Positions 56,501-63,542 of a DNA stretch of 64,000 bases are shown in pieces. A program made the translations under genes and the position numbers. Numbering within the stretch: the first letter of the stretch is position 1; each line of letters begins with the position of its first letter. The stretch is from assembly GCA_031315915.1 (NCBI GenBank), contig JALDRK010000011.1, forward strand, positions 46,565 through 110,564. Reading direction: 5' to 3'. The notes beneath the pieces were generated by a model. It did no database searches. It saw nothing but the letters and a program-made list of their open reading frames with translations, and was not told where the DNA came from. The DNA is from Nitrospirales bacterium. GTDB taxonomy: Bacteria; Nitrospirota; Nitrospiria; Nitrospirales; UBA8639.

Positions 56501-58445
56501 AGGATCCACGTATCATGATCCGGTCACGGGAAAACCTATTCGCACAGGACCGATTGCGGATATTCATTCCACGGAACCGGTGGGGTATGGGGTGAATAAC
56601 AGTTTTCGTGAACTGGCCGTGCAAATGCACGATACGGTTCCCCATACCGTTAACATTGTGACGGAGGGCAATCCTCCGGGCCAACCCATTGAGGTGGCTC
56701 TGGAAGCGGGGAAAACGGTGTCTTTTCAAATGCCGGAGTCCCTCTATATGACGCCTATGCCCTTCCTGAACGGAGGGACCCATACGACAGGCAGCGGAAT
56801 CGATTACCGGGCGGAACCGATCGCCCTGCGATTGAAGGTCAACCCGGATCCTTCCCAGATATTCAGCAGTCTGGTGCATGGGGATCCCAGTACCCCATTA
56901 CTTCGAGCCTACACCGGAGATACGCTGGTGTTCCGATTGGTGGAATCCCTTATGAATGAAACGCATGTTTTTACGGTCGCCGGGCATACGTTCCTGACGG
57001 AACGATATGCGGGTGATGCCAATAGAAAAAACTCGATTCATGTCGGTATTGCAGAGCGGTATGACTTGGTGGTGCCTGAAGCCGGTGGGCCGCGTCGGCA
57101 GGCCGGAGACTACATGTATTTCAATGGCCGCTCTTCCAAACTGTCGGAAGGGTCATGGGGAATTATCCGGATTTTTGATAAGCCGGTTCCGGATCTCCAA
57201 CCGCTTCCTGCCGGTTTCTCGGGAAAAGATGATCCGCAGGAAGGCTTGCCGGTTTGTCCGCCCGATGCGCCGGTCAAAGCGTTTAAAGTCCACGCCATCG
57301 ACTTCCCGGACATGCATTTTAATTCGCAGGCTCCGGAAGCCATCGAGGTGGACTTCGAACGGAAAATCCAACTCAAAAATTCCGAAGCCAAAATTTATGT
57401 TCTGGAAGAAGAAGTGACCAAGGTTGGAGGGGAATTCAACCCCATGCCGTTGACGCTACGAGCCAACGTGGGAGACTGCATTGCCGTTCACCTGACCAAT
57501 AATATGAAGGAAGGGAGAACGTCCTTTTCGGCTTTTTCCCTGGCCTTCGATCCCAAGGACTCTTTGGGTATGAACCTGGGCATGAACCCGGGCGATCAAA
57601 CGATCGGACCGGGTGAAAACCGGACCTATACCTACTATGCCGATCCATCAAACGGGGAAATCACCTCTTTGGTCTGGGACGGTGGAGATTTAATGAACAA
57701 TCCACGGAATGGGTTATTCGGGTCGGTGATCATTGGACCCAAAGGGTCGGTTTATCGTGATCCCAAGACCGGCGAGGACATTACTCTCAAGAATAGTTGG
57801 GTGGCAGACGTACTCGTTGATACCAGTATTCCTGGAAATGAACATCGTAAGAATTACCGCGATGTCGCACTATTCTTCCAGGACGAAGACAATATCATCG
57901 GGACCAGTTTTATGCCCTATGTGCAAAATGTCGCCGGACTGACCGGAGTCAATTATCGATCGGAACCCTATCCGTACCGTGAAGAAGCGGGCTGTTCGGT
58001 CTCGCGAATGTTTCAACCTTGCACGGTGGAGGAACCTCGCGATCCGTCGACTCCCCTTATTCAAGCACATGCGGGGGACCCGGTCCGTATTCATGTGTTG
58101 GGTGCCAGTAGTGAACAAAACGGGATGTTCAGCGTAGAAAAGCATGAATGGCCGATTGAGCCTTTCATGCCAGGGGCGGATCTTCTGAGTGTCGTGGAAT
58201 TCGGCGGATCAGAGGTCATTGATGCATTTATCCCGGCAGCCGGCGGGGACTATCACCTTCCCGGAGACTATGTCTGGAATAATCAGCGGTTGCCCTATTC
58301 CCAGTCAGGGCAATGGGGGTACATGCGTGTGCTCCCAGTCGGGGATCAGCGGCTACTCCCCTTAAGCGGAACTTCACCTGGCGTGAAAGAGGCCAGGACC
58401 CATCAGTCGGGAGGTGGGCAGGTGACGCCCGTCGGATTGAAATGA
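53565..58445 (+). CDS. Giant multicopper oxidase, MofA-like
   Basis: An exported protein of about 1,626 residues. Start 53565 is chosen since GGAGGGGG lies 6 nt upstream and the product begins with a signal peptide ending VGFGEE. Many cupredoxin-type units are visible. Copper motifs: HIH at 243-245, HSHHPHGG at 449-456, HCHVAHHYVAGM at 525-536 (type 1/type 3 signature with Met axial), HFHF at 826-829 and CHDHAFG at 956-962. The first four-motif set (243-536) looks like a complete oxidase; a second partial set spans about 826-962; units beyond 1100 have few His. Length and the order recall MofA-class putative Mn(II) oxidases (MofA of Leptothrix is about 1,660 residues), against 300-600 for ordinary members. 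The substrate is unproven; Mn(II) or Fe(II) oxidation and copper defence are alternatives. Confidence 0.88.
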   Translation: MLWCNKLFQATTLLTASTGLALVMGGVGFGEERHPTESNTHSGHRVASSSEKFNNWVEKLKGQTVVEDSIEGRPDRAAKVDRQHERLMAKMGHQMQADMQRAGTDGSYHTTSMLHQYGAGGQDYLLASDREVEPVSSQVGRCPANAPEKHFDISAINVEITLNQWLDYYPGYMYVLTKNIEKVREEEARNAKAREQEGFDQGSVSNGLQTGWIQPLVVRANQGDCMRVTLRNQLDFGESVSFHIHGSSMVVSHTGQPATTTNPDSVVEEGQTIDLEWYIHPETQEGGRQFHSYSNDRELTVMGMFGAMIVEPKGSTYLTAVKSNGPAELESGWQAIIQTPATPDFREFVVIYHEVGDEAFRPVNKQGDFLPQRDPMTDVYRPGARALNYRSEPFGINYMHLQHEYFGFEDESLGYSSYTFGDAPTPIPRSYLGDPAKYRLIHGGSEIFHSHHPHGGSIRWARSPRATDEMPLWHKAKNGPVKYPVIRTKSDRVDTEVIGPSEALDLETECGSGLCQQGAGDFLYHCHVAHHYVAGMWGYWRVYNTLQAEAAHTDVMPELQELPDRMGRMKHGVPSDQLVGKTLDWFGKKFQIIEKGQSDWKASPAVVTIKDWVSMQLPTPGQPGHTDDERGQIMAYDASVWDWTWDGNTALGEHESTIVNPKYTSPTPGQRRALLFDPMTGKLAWPHMTPHFGKRVPFAPDHNPAPWLEPIRRDANGNPSTQPAKPGENGRWSLCPDNARRAYYNVHFIETPIELTAKEGTEEAVVDPKGLIFVAHEEEEAIRANNDLKLPLVFRANIYDCLDYVLTSEWEDDDITNFQSSKINTHFHFVQFDTQSSDGVITGMSYEQSVRPFTMLEKKLKKGLPVPMNAVLLEPAKQGEQSIKVSNAKQYHQDTLLLVGADNVEGNEIRRIKTIEGQTITFHQALEHDHPANDIVTVEFVRQRFWLDADVGTVFCHDHAFGATTWPHGGFCSLLVEPVGSTYHDPVTGKPIRTGPIADIHSTEPVGYGVNNSFRELAVQMHDTVPHTVNIVTEGNPPGQPIEVALEAGKTVSFQMPESLYMTPMPFLNGGTHTTGSGIDYRAEPIALRLKVNPDPSQIFSSLVHGDPSTPLLRAYTGDTLVFRLVESLMNETHVFTVAGHTFLTERYAGDANRKNSIHVGIAERYDLVVPEAGGPRRQAGDYMYFNGRSSKLSEGSWGIIRIFDKPVPDLQPLPAGFSGKDDPQEGLPVCPPDAPVKAFKVHAIDFPDMHFNSQAPEAIEVDFERKIQLKNSEAKIYVLEEEVTKVGGEFNPMPLTLRANVGDCIAVHLTNNMKEGRTSFSAFSLAFDPKDSLGMNLGMNPGDQTIGPGENRTYTYYADPSNGEITSLVWDGGDLMNNPRNGLFGSVIIGPKGSVYRDPKTGEDITLKNSWVADVLVDTSIPGNEHRKNYRDVALFFQDEDNIIGTSFMPYVQNVAGLTGVNYRSEPYPYREEAGCSVSRMFQPCTVEEPRDPSTPLIQAHAGDPVRIHVLGASSEQNGMFSVEKHEWPIEPFMPGADLLSVVEFGGSEVIDAFIPAAGGDYHLPGDYVWNNQRLPYSQSGQWGYMRVLPVGDQRLLPLSGTSPGVKEARTHQSGGGQVTPVGLK

Positions 58446-58478
58446 ACCGGCAAGATTTTCAGTTGACGGAATGGAGAG

Positions 58479-58505
58479 CGGGGAAGCCGATCATCGGCTT
58501 CCCCG
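58479..58505 (+). terminator. Strong hairpin after the giant oxidase
   Basis: A perfect 12-bp stem (CGGGGAAGCCGA / TCGGCTTCCCCG) with a TCA loop, 34 nt after the stop. No clean T-run follows (TGTCGTGTTTCC), so it may act as a partial terminator or as an mRNA stabiliser between the oxidase and the next gene, 66 nt downstream. Confidence 0.65.
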
Positions 58506-58571
58506 TGTCGTGTTTCCATAAACTCGATGGCAGGGAACTGAAGAGAACTGGCACATAATTTGGGGAATGAT

Positions 58572-59498
58572 ATGAAACATCTATTGGGAAAAGTTATTGG
58601 CATGGTTTTGGGCGTGGTTGGGGTATGCACCAATCCTGGATGGGCCTATGAAGAAATAGTGGTGAAACACGGAGGATCGATTGTCGGGAAAGTCACATTG
58701 ACCGGTGAACGTCCGAAGCCGATGGCCTTTAATCTCGTAACGATTCCGGACCCGGTGTATTGCGGTCGTATCTCGACAGGAACCGGTTGGCGGGTTGTTG
58801 AAGATTTTATTGTGGCCAAGGACGGGGCTCTGAAGGATGCGGTGGTGATGTTAAAAGGGGTTACGAAAGGTAAGCCGTTTGAATTGCCGAAAGTACACAT
58901 TGAAGCAAAAGATTGTGAATTTCAGCCATTTGTGAATGTCTTGCGTGACCAGGATGACATGACCGTGATTAATATGGATCCCGTACAACACGATATTCAG
59001 GGATACGAAACGGCCCGGGTGCGCGGTGCCCGGGTCTTATTTAATCGGCCTCTTCCCATGAACCCGTTTCATCAAGTAACGAATCTGTTCCAATCCCATT
59101 CTCATCTGCCGGGGAAGCCGATGGTCGAACACGTTCATTTGCAGAAGGACCGCAATATCTTTGTCATGCAATGCGGGTTCCATCCTTACATGTTTTCCTG
59201 GGGTGTTGTTTTGGACAATCCCTACTATGCTATTACACAGCAAGATGGTCGATTCGAAATAGCCGATGTTCCGCCTGGTAAGTATACCCTTACGGTGTGG
59301 CATGCGGGAATGAAAACCTATCTTTCCAGGAAAGTGACCATTGAGGGGCAGGAACAGGTTCCGGTTGACTTTGAATACGACGCGCCCAGGGGGCGGCGCA
59401 GTGTGCACGAAATGCAGGATAATCCTCATTTTGGGTTGGAAATATTGGGTGAGGAAGACGAAATCATTCCTTCCCTGCGCGTTCAACATGCTTCCTAA
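58572..59498 (+). CDS. Secreted cupredoxin-like protein with carboxypeptidase-regulatory-like domain
   Basis: A 308-residue protein with a signal peptide (cleavage after GWA). The N-terminal domain (about 25-215) resembles plastocyanin-like proteins: HDIQGYE supplies a His, and CGFHPYM (Cys201, His204, Met207) is the type 1 copper C-x2-H-x2-M loop. The following part (about 220-265: NPYYAITQQDGRFEIADVPPGKYTLTVWHAG) is a carboxypeptidase-regulatory-like beta sandwich. Likely a periplasmic copper electron carrier, plausibly the redox partner of the giant oxidase or NirK. The ATG at 58572 follows TTGGGGA; TTG 58560 is also in frame. It may be transcribed with the oxidase by read-through of the hairpin. 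Confidence 0.8.
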   Translation: MKHLLGKVIGMVLGVVGVCTNPGWAYEEIVVKHGGSIVGKVTLTGERPKPMAFNLVTIPDPVYCGRISTGTGWRVVEDFIVAKDGALKDAVVMLKGVTKGKPFELPKVHIEAKDCEFQPFVNVLRDQDDMTVINMDPVQHDIQGYETARVRGARVLFNRPLPMNPFHQVTNLFQSHSHLPGKPMVEHVHLQKDRNIFVMQCGFHPYMFSWGVVLDNPYYAITQQDGRFEIADVPPGKYTLTVWHAGMKTYLSRKVTIEGQEQVPVDFEYDAPRGRRSVHEMQDNPHFGLEILGEEDEIIPSLRVQHAS

Positions 59499-59616
59499 CA
59501 AAAAAGGAGAACTGAATCATCAAGCTGAGTAGCAGAATCATGTGTGTTTGAGCACCGGAAAACCCTTGATCAAGTTAACCCTTCCGCATCAATTATCTGG
59601 CTAGCCGAATTCGTGT

Positions 59617-59865
59617 TCAGTGGCTCGCGTGGGCATCAATCCAGAAATTTTCCTTCGATTCTGGAAAATATGCATTGTACTGGAATGCCGAATTTCGTGA
59701 TGTGACTTCCGAAAGTTTGATCCCATTCATGAAAAAAGTCCGGTGGTGGACCGGATTCTCCAAAGTTTCCAATTTCGCTTGATTGAGTCCTGACAGAACC
59801 CAAGACATTTTCTGAAGGTCTTCGTATCGTTTGGCAAGCCCGTCAGGGTTGAGGTTTTCACAGAA
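59617..59865 (-). CDS. Possible small hypothetical protein
   Basis: An 82-codon frame on the minus strand between the cupredoxin-like gene and sthA, starting MFCENLNPDGLAKRYEDLQK. Composition is protein-like (helical charged start, aromatic-rich end NFWIDAHASH). A weak TAGGAAT lies upstream. A longer frame goes to 59922. There is no recognised family. The remaining parts of the 500-nt gap show nothing. Confidence 0.45.
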   Translation of the reverse strand, partial: FCENLNPDGLAKRYEDLQKMSWVLSGLNQAKLETLENPVHHRTFFMNGIKLSEVTSRNSAFQYNAYFPESKENFWIDAHASH

Positions 59866-60007
59866 CATTGGGGTATTCCTACTTTCCGGCGCGCATTGGA
59901 AAAGTTCGGTTGCTGCAGACAAAGGTATGGTTTATGCACGCGTTGAATAAAAAAGATAGACAAGAAGTGAAAAACCGCTTTTAGATAATAGAGTGTGCGG
60001 AAATACA

Positions 60008-61408
60008 ATGGGCACGGAGTTCGATTTCGATCTCTTAGCGATTGGCAGCGGTCCTGCAGGCCATCGGGCAGCAATTCAAGCTGCAAAGTTGCATAGGCGA
60101 GCAGGGCTTATTGAACGGCACAGGATCCCTGGGGGTGTTTGTGTGGAGAGAGGCACAATTCCCAGTAAAACATTTCGGGAAGCTGTTTTGTCTTCCGTCG
60201 TTACCATTAACCATCTTCTCCACTATTCCAAAAATCGTATTGGTTCACGGCCGACCGCAGAGCAATTGCTTTCCAGAGTCAATTCGGTCATGAACCGTGA
60301 AGTGGAAGTCATCGAAGACCAGCTCTGGCGAAATGATATTGAATTGATTCATGGAGAAGCTGCATTCGTCGATGATCATACTCTGCTGGTGCAGTCTGAA
60401 CATGGAACCCGGATCGTTACGGCCGAAAACATTCTTATTGCTGTGGGAACGGTTGTCGCTCCTCCCCCCGCGGTGGAAGTGGATGGAGAGATCATTGTCA
60501 CCAGTGATGAAATCATCGGCCTCAAGCGCCTGCCCAAACGGATGGTTGTGGTTGGTGGGGGAGTCATCGGAATCGAATATGCTTCCATGTTTTCCGCCTT
60601 GGAAATCGATGTGACCGTTATTGATAAACGAGAGCATCTGTTGGAATTTTTAGACGGGGAAATCGTGGAAGAATTGTTACATCAAATGCGGAACCGCAAT
60701 GTGACATTCCGATTAGGCGAGGCGGTCCAAAAGCTGGATATCGTGGATGGTCTGCCCAGGCAGGCCGTGGTTCATCTGGATTCCGGAAAACGGATTGTGT
60801 CGGACATGGTCCTGTTTTCCGCGGGGCGAATCGGAGCCACGGAGAAATTGAATTTGAAGGCAGCCGGTCTTGAGGCTGATGCTCGTGGCCGAATCACCGT
60901 TAATCCGGAATTCCGGACCTCGGTTCCACATATTTTTGCCGCTGGAGATGTGATCGGGTTTCCCAGTTTGGCAGCCACATCGGCGGCGCAGGGCCGGCGT
61001 GTGGCTTGTTATGCCTTCGGGAAAGAGGCGAGTCCCATTTCTCAGCATTTTCCTTTCGGCATTTATTCCATCCCGGAAGTTTCCATGATAGGTGCCAATG
61101 AACATGAGTTGACGGAGAAACGAATTCCTTATGAAACCGGCGTTGCTCGGTATAAGGAAATTGCCCGTGGACAGATATTGGGAGATGACAGCGGCTTTTT
61201 AAAAATGCTGTTTCATCGGGAAACCCTTGAACTGCTGGGAGTGCATGCCATTGGAACCGGAGCCACCGAATTAATTCACATTGGGCAAGCGGTCCTGGAA
61301 CTGAAAGGAGGGTTGGACTATTTCCTGAACCGCATCTTTAACTATCCGACATTGTCGGAATGTTATAAAGTAGCCGCATTAAATGCGTCAAATAAGCTTT
61401 CACAATGA
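60008..61408 (+). CDS. sthA: Soluble pyridine nucleotide transhydrogenase
   Basis: A 466-residue flavoprotein of the disulfide-oxidoreductase family. FAD motif AIGSGPAGHRAAIQAAKL is at the N-terminus, the second nucleotide site is VVVGGGVIGIEYASMF (about residue 175), and FAD-contact AAGDVIGFPSLAATSAAQGR is at about 303. The site equivalent to the redox disulfide reads CVERGTIPSK: the second Cys is Thr, as in SthA and unlike lipoamide dehydrogenase. It transfers hydride between NADPH and NAD+ without proton pumping, the opposite preferred direction to the pnt complex at 40.8-43.7 kb. Start 60008 (ATG) is preferred over GTG 59993. It is monocistronic. Confidence 0.88.
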   Translation: MGTEFDFDLLAIGSGPAGHRAAIQAAKLHRRAGLIERHRIPGGVCVERGTIPSKTFREAVLSSVVTINHLLHYSKNRIGSRPTAEQLLSRVNSVMNREVEVIEDQLWRNDIELIHGEAAFVDDHTLLVQSEHGTRIVTAENILIAVGTVVAPPPAVEVDGEIIVTSDEIIGLKRLPKRMVVVGGGVIGIEYASMFSALEIDVTVIDKREHLLEFLDGEIVEELLHQMRNRNVTFRLGEAVQKLDIVDGLPRQAVVHLDSGKRIVSDMVLFSAGRIGATEKLNLKAAGLEADARGRITVNPEFRTSVPHIFAAGDVIGFPSLAATSAAQGRRVACYAFGKEASPISQHFPFGIYSIPEVSMIGANEHELTEKRIPYETGVARYKEIARGQILGDDSGFLKMLFHRETLELLGVHAIGTGATELIHIGQAVLELKGGLDYFLNRIFNYPTLSECYKVAALNASNKLSQ

Positions 61409-61466
61409 CCAGCGGCAGGAACAATTCTCCTTCAAAAATCTGGAGATCTGGCAGAAGGTGGAATGA
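61404..61466 (+). pseudogene. Fragment of a four-helix-bundle (S23-type) protein gene
   Basis: Frame 61404-61466 reads NDQRQEQFSFKNLEIWQKVE then stop. FSF.NLEIWQK is the N-terminal signature of four-helix-bundle proteins related to 23S rRNA intervening-sequence proteins. The remaining 95 or so residues are absent, and the fragment starts inside the sthA stop. Only about 20 residues support the call. Confidence 0.5.
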
Positions 61467-62333
61467 GCATTCAACTCACCAGTGTTACTATTGGGCACAC
61501 CGTACATGCAATGGTACGACCATTGTGAGGAGCCGCGGCAGAAGCCGGCCTCCATCGAAAAGCGCTCGGATAGCCGCGAACCGCCGAGTTCTCACCCAAG
61601 AACCGGAAATGCGATACGACAATCGGCAATAACTAGCCCTGCATTCCCTACGTGAGCGTTCGTCTCCCCTAAGCCATCTCGCAAGGGAGGAGACGCCGAA
61701 AGACTTGATTGTCCCAGTGACGATTATCTTTCTGAAATCACTCTAGCTTCCTCTGCCCACCCAGAACTTCGGACACCGAAAACGAATTCACCCACCACGA
61801 AACCATCAGCCAAATCTTCAAGTGCCCTTTTGCGCAATCCCAATGCGTGTTAACAACGCGCGCTCAACGAAAATACACATAAACTGAATAGTCTGGTCTT
61901 CCTCTCTTAATTTGTGTTGAGAGCGAATATGAACGAAACGGATCGAGTGGTATTGCACCATATCCAATCGCAAGAAAATGATGGAACGCGGGTTAATCAG
62001 CTAAGTCTTTGTTGTCAAATGGGTATTGTATCCGAATAAATGTTCAATCCTCTGGTACGGATCTTGTGTTCCATTTACATAAATCATGGGCATGAATCGG
62101 TGTCATTGAGACACAAAGGGTGCGATGTTGTTCATGCCGTTAAAAATCCGGATTGAGAATCGAAGGTCGTTCCGACGCTCGTGCATGATGAATAGAGGAA
62201 ATTCCCAAGCGGGGCATGTGGACTTGCCAACCATGGAGCGCTAAGGGCGAAAAACATGGGAAGTGTAGAAAAGAACATGGTAGCGGGGAAGAGCAAAAAA
62301 AAGATTCAGGATTTTGGTAATGGGCGTCTTTTC
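61467..62333. other. Gene-poor region
   Basis: About 870 nt without a supported gene. A stem with CGTCTCC (61661-61667) and GGAGACG lies near 61661-61695. The first 170 nt are G+C-rich and look like decayed coding sequence I cannot assign. The rest has no repeats or RNA gene that I can see. Confidence 0.4.
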
Positions 62334-62696
62334 ATGACTCGAGTATTTCGGACGGGCCTTCACGCGATCCTGCTCATAGGAATATTGATCTCTGTGGGGT
62401 GTCATGGACCACATGCTCTCGTCAATTTTTATAATTCGGATCCTGATCGAGATCAACGATTCATCGTTGCGCAATATTATCGGCAAGCGGTTTTCATGGT
62501 GAAAAATGCAGAAGATATGAGACTGAAGGCCGAACGATATGCGCAACTCTTTGGCTCTGACTCGGAATGGGTCAGTAGCGCCAAATGGCTGGAAAATTAC
62601 TATGAAAAGGAATCTCTGGATCGAGAACAATTAGCCGTTTTTCATGCTGAATCGGTCAAATCTCATTCTCACTCTGCAAGGCTTGAAGCCCGATAA
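62334..62696 (+). CDS. Small lipoprotein, copy 1 of a tandem pair
   Basis: A 120-residue lipoprotein: N-terminal hydrophobic helix ending LISVGCHGPH (lipobox Cys at about residue 22) and a helical body with RLKAERYAQLFGSDSEWVSSAKWLENYYE. Copy 2 at 63121-63483 has exactly the same length and the same core (AERYAQLFG.DSEW), which fixes the start at 62334 for both although a longer frame from 62256 exists. No known family. It precedes a wrecked SPFH gene, as copy 2 precedes an intact one. Confidence 0.75.
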   Translation: MTRVFRTGLHAILLIGILISVGCHGPHALVNFYNSDPDRDQRFIVAQYYRQAVFMVKNAEDMRLKAERYAQLFGSDSEWVSSAKWLENYYEKESLDREQLAVFHAESVKSHSHSARLEAR

Positions 62697-62729
62697 GCAT
62701 AATGGATGGGGATTAATGAAGAGGATGCC

Positions 62730-62875
62730 ATGCAAAACCTCTGTCTTGGGGTCTACGAGTGTCGCTCATTGTTGCCGCTCTTGTATCCGTGGAGTGCCTG
62801 TGAAACCAGGGGAACGGGGTCTTCGATGGCACGCATCTCTGATTGTTGATGGACTATTTGAGGATGAGATACGCA
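62730..62875 (+). pseudogene. Truncated, frameshifted SPFH lipoprotein gene (copy 1)
   Basis: The segment aligns with the first 45 codons of the SPFH gene at 63543. A stretch reads VSLIVAALVSVEC (signal and lipobox), and, after a frame change, VKPGERGLRWH, identical to the intact copy at the same place. A 2-nt insertion near the start and a deletion around the Cys break the frame, and homology ends about 62850-62875. This is the remnant of the second gene of the duplicated pair. Confidence 0.8.
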
Positions 62876-63120
62876 TCGTCGAGGGCGGAAAGACATGTAT
62901 GGATCACATCAGAAAGGAGGTGTGAACCGGCCGGATACAAAAGCAAAAGAATTGAGGAACTGCTCATGTAGAACCTATGCAATTCAACTATTGAAGCGGG
63001 AGAAGGAATTATTCCCTGATCTTGGATTTTTCTTCATTTTAAGATGTTCGCCGTCAAGAGAAGCGCAAGAACATGGTAGCGGACGAGAAGAAAAGAATCA
63101 GCCGGGCTTGTGGGGGGCTC

Positions 63121-63483
63121 ATGAATCGGTCATTGCCAACTGGCATTCAAGGGCTTCTGCTCATAGGACTATTGCTTTGTGTAGGATGCCAGAGTCCTCA
63201 CACTCCTCTTGATCTCAATAGTTTTGACCCTTCTCTCGATCAACAATTCATTGCCGATCAGTATCTTCGGCAGGTCGTTCTGATGAAGCAAAAGGTCGAA
63301 GATTTGAGGGTGCAGGCCGAACGATATGCGCAACTTTTTGGCCCTGATTCGGAATGGGCCACAAGCGCAAAATTATTGGAAAACTTTTATGCAAGAGAAG
63401 TGAAGAATCGAGAACGGTTGGCCATTCTGCATGCTGAGTTGGCCAAACACCATTCACGCTCTACAGATTTTGCAACCCGTTAG
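63121..63483 (+). CDS. Small lipoprotein, copy 2 of a tandem pair
   Basis: A 120-residue lipoprotein paralogous to the one at 62334. The signal ends LLCVGCQSPH, and the body is helical with VQAERYAQLFGPDSEWATSAKL. Roughly half the residues match copy 1, so the duplication is not recent at the protein level. The intact SPFH lipoprotein gene starts 60 nt downstream and is likely co-transcribed. ATG 63121 is chosen by analogy with copy 1; GTGGGGGG upstream may serve as ribosome-binding site. Confidence 0.8.
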   Translation: MNRSLPTGIQGLLLIGLLLCVGCQSPHTPLDLNSFDPSLDQQFIADQYLRQVVLMKQKVEDLRVQAERYAQLFGPDSEWATSAKLLENFYAREVKNRERLAILHAELAKHHSRSTDFATR

Positions 63484-63542
63484 GGATAATAGGGCTAGGC
63501 ACTAGAGAGAGGAAGTTTGAAGCGTCGTGAAAGGAGGATAAC

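Noticed and set aside
56070..56879. A 269-codon open frame antisense to the giant oxidase
   Set aside because: It mirrors a region with conserved copper motifs on the plus strand, is His/Arg-rich in the way of reverse-complement frames, and has no ribosome-binding site.
61405..61632. A 75-codon frame after sthA
   Set aside because: It is basic and of low complexity, overlaps the sthA stop and the four-helix-bundle fragment in another frame, and matches nothing known.
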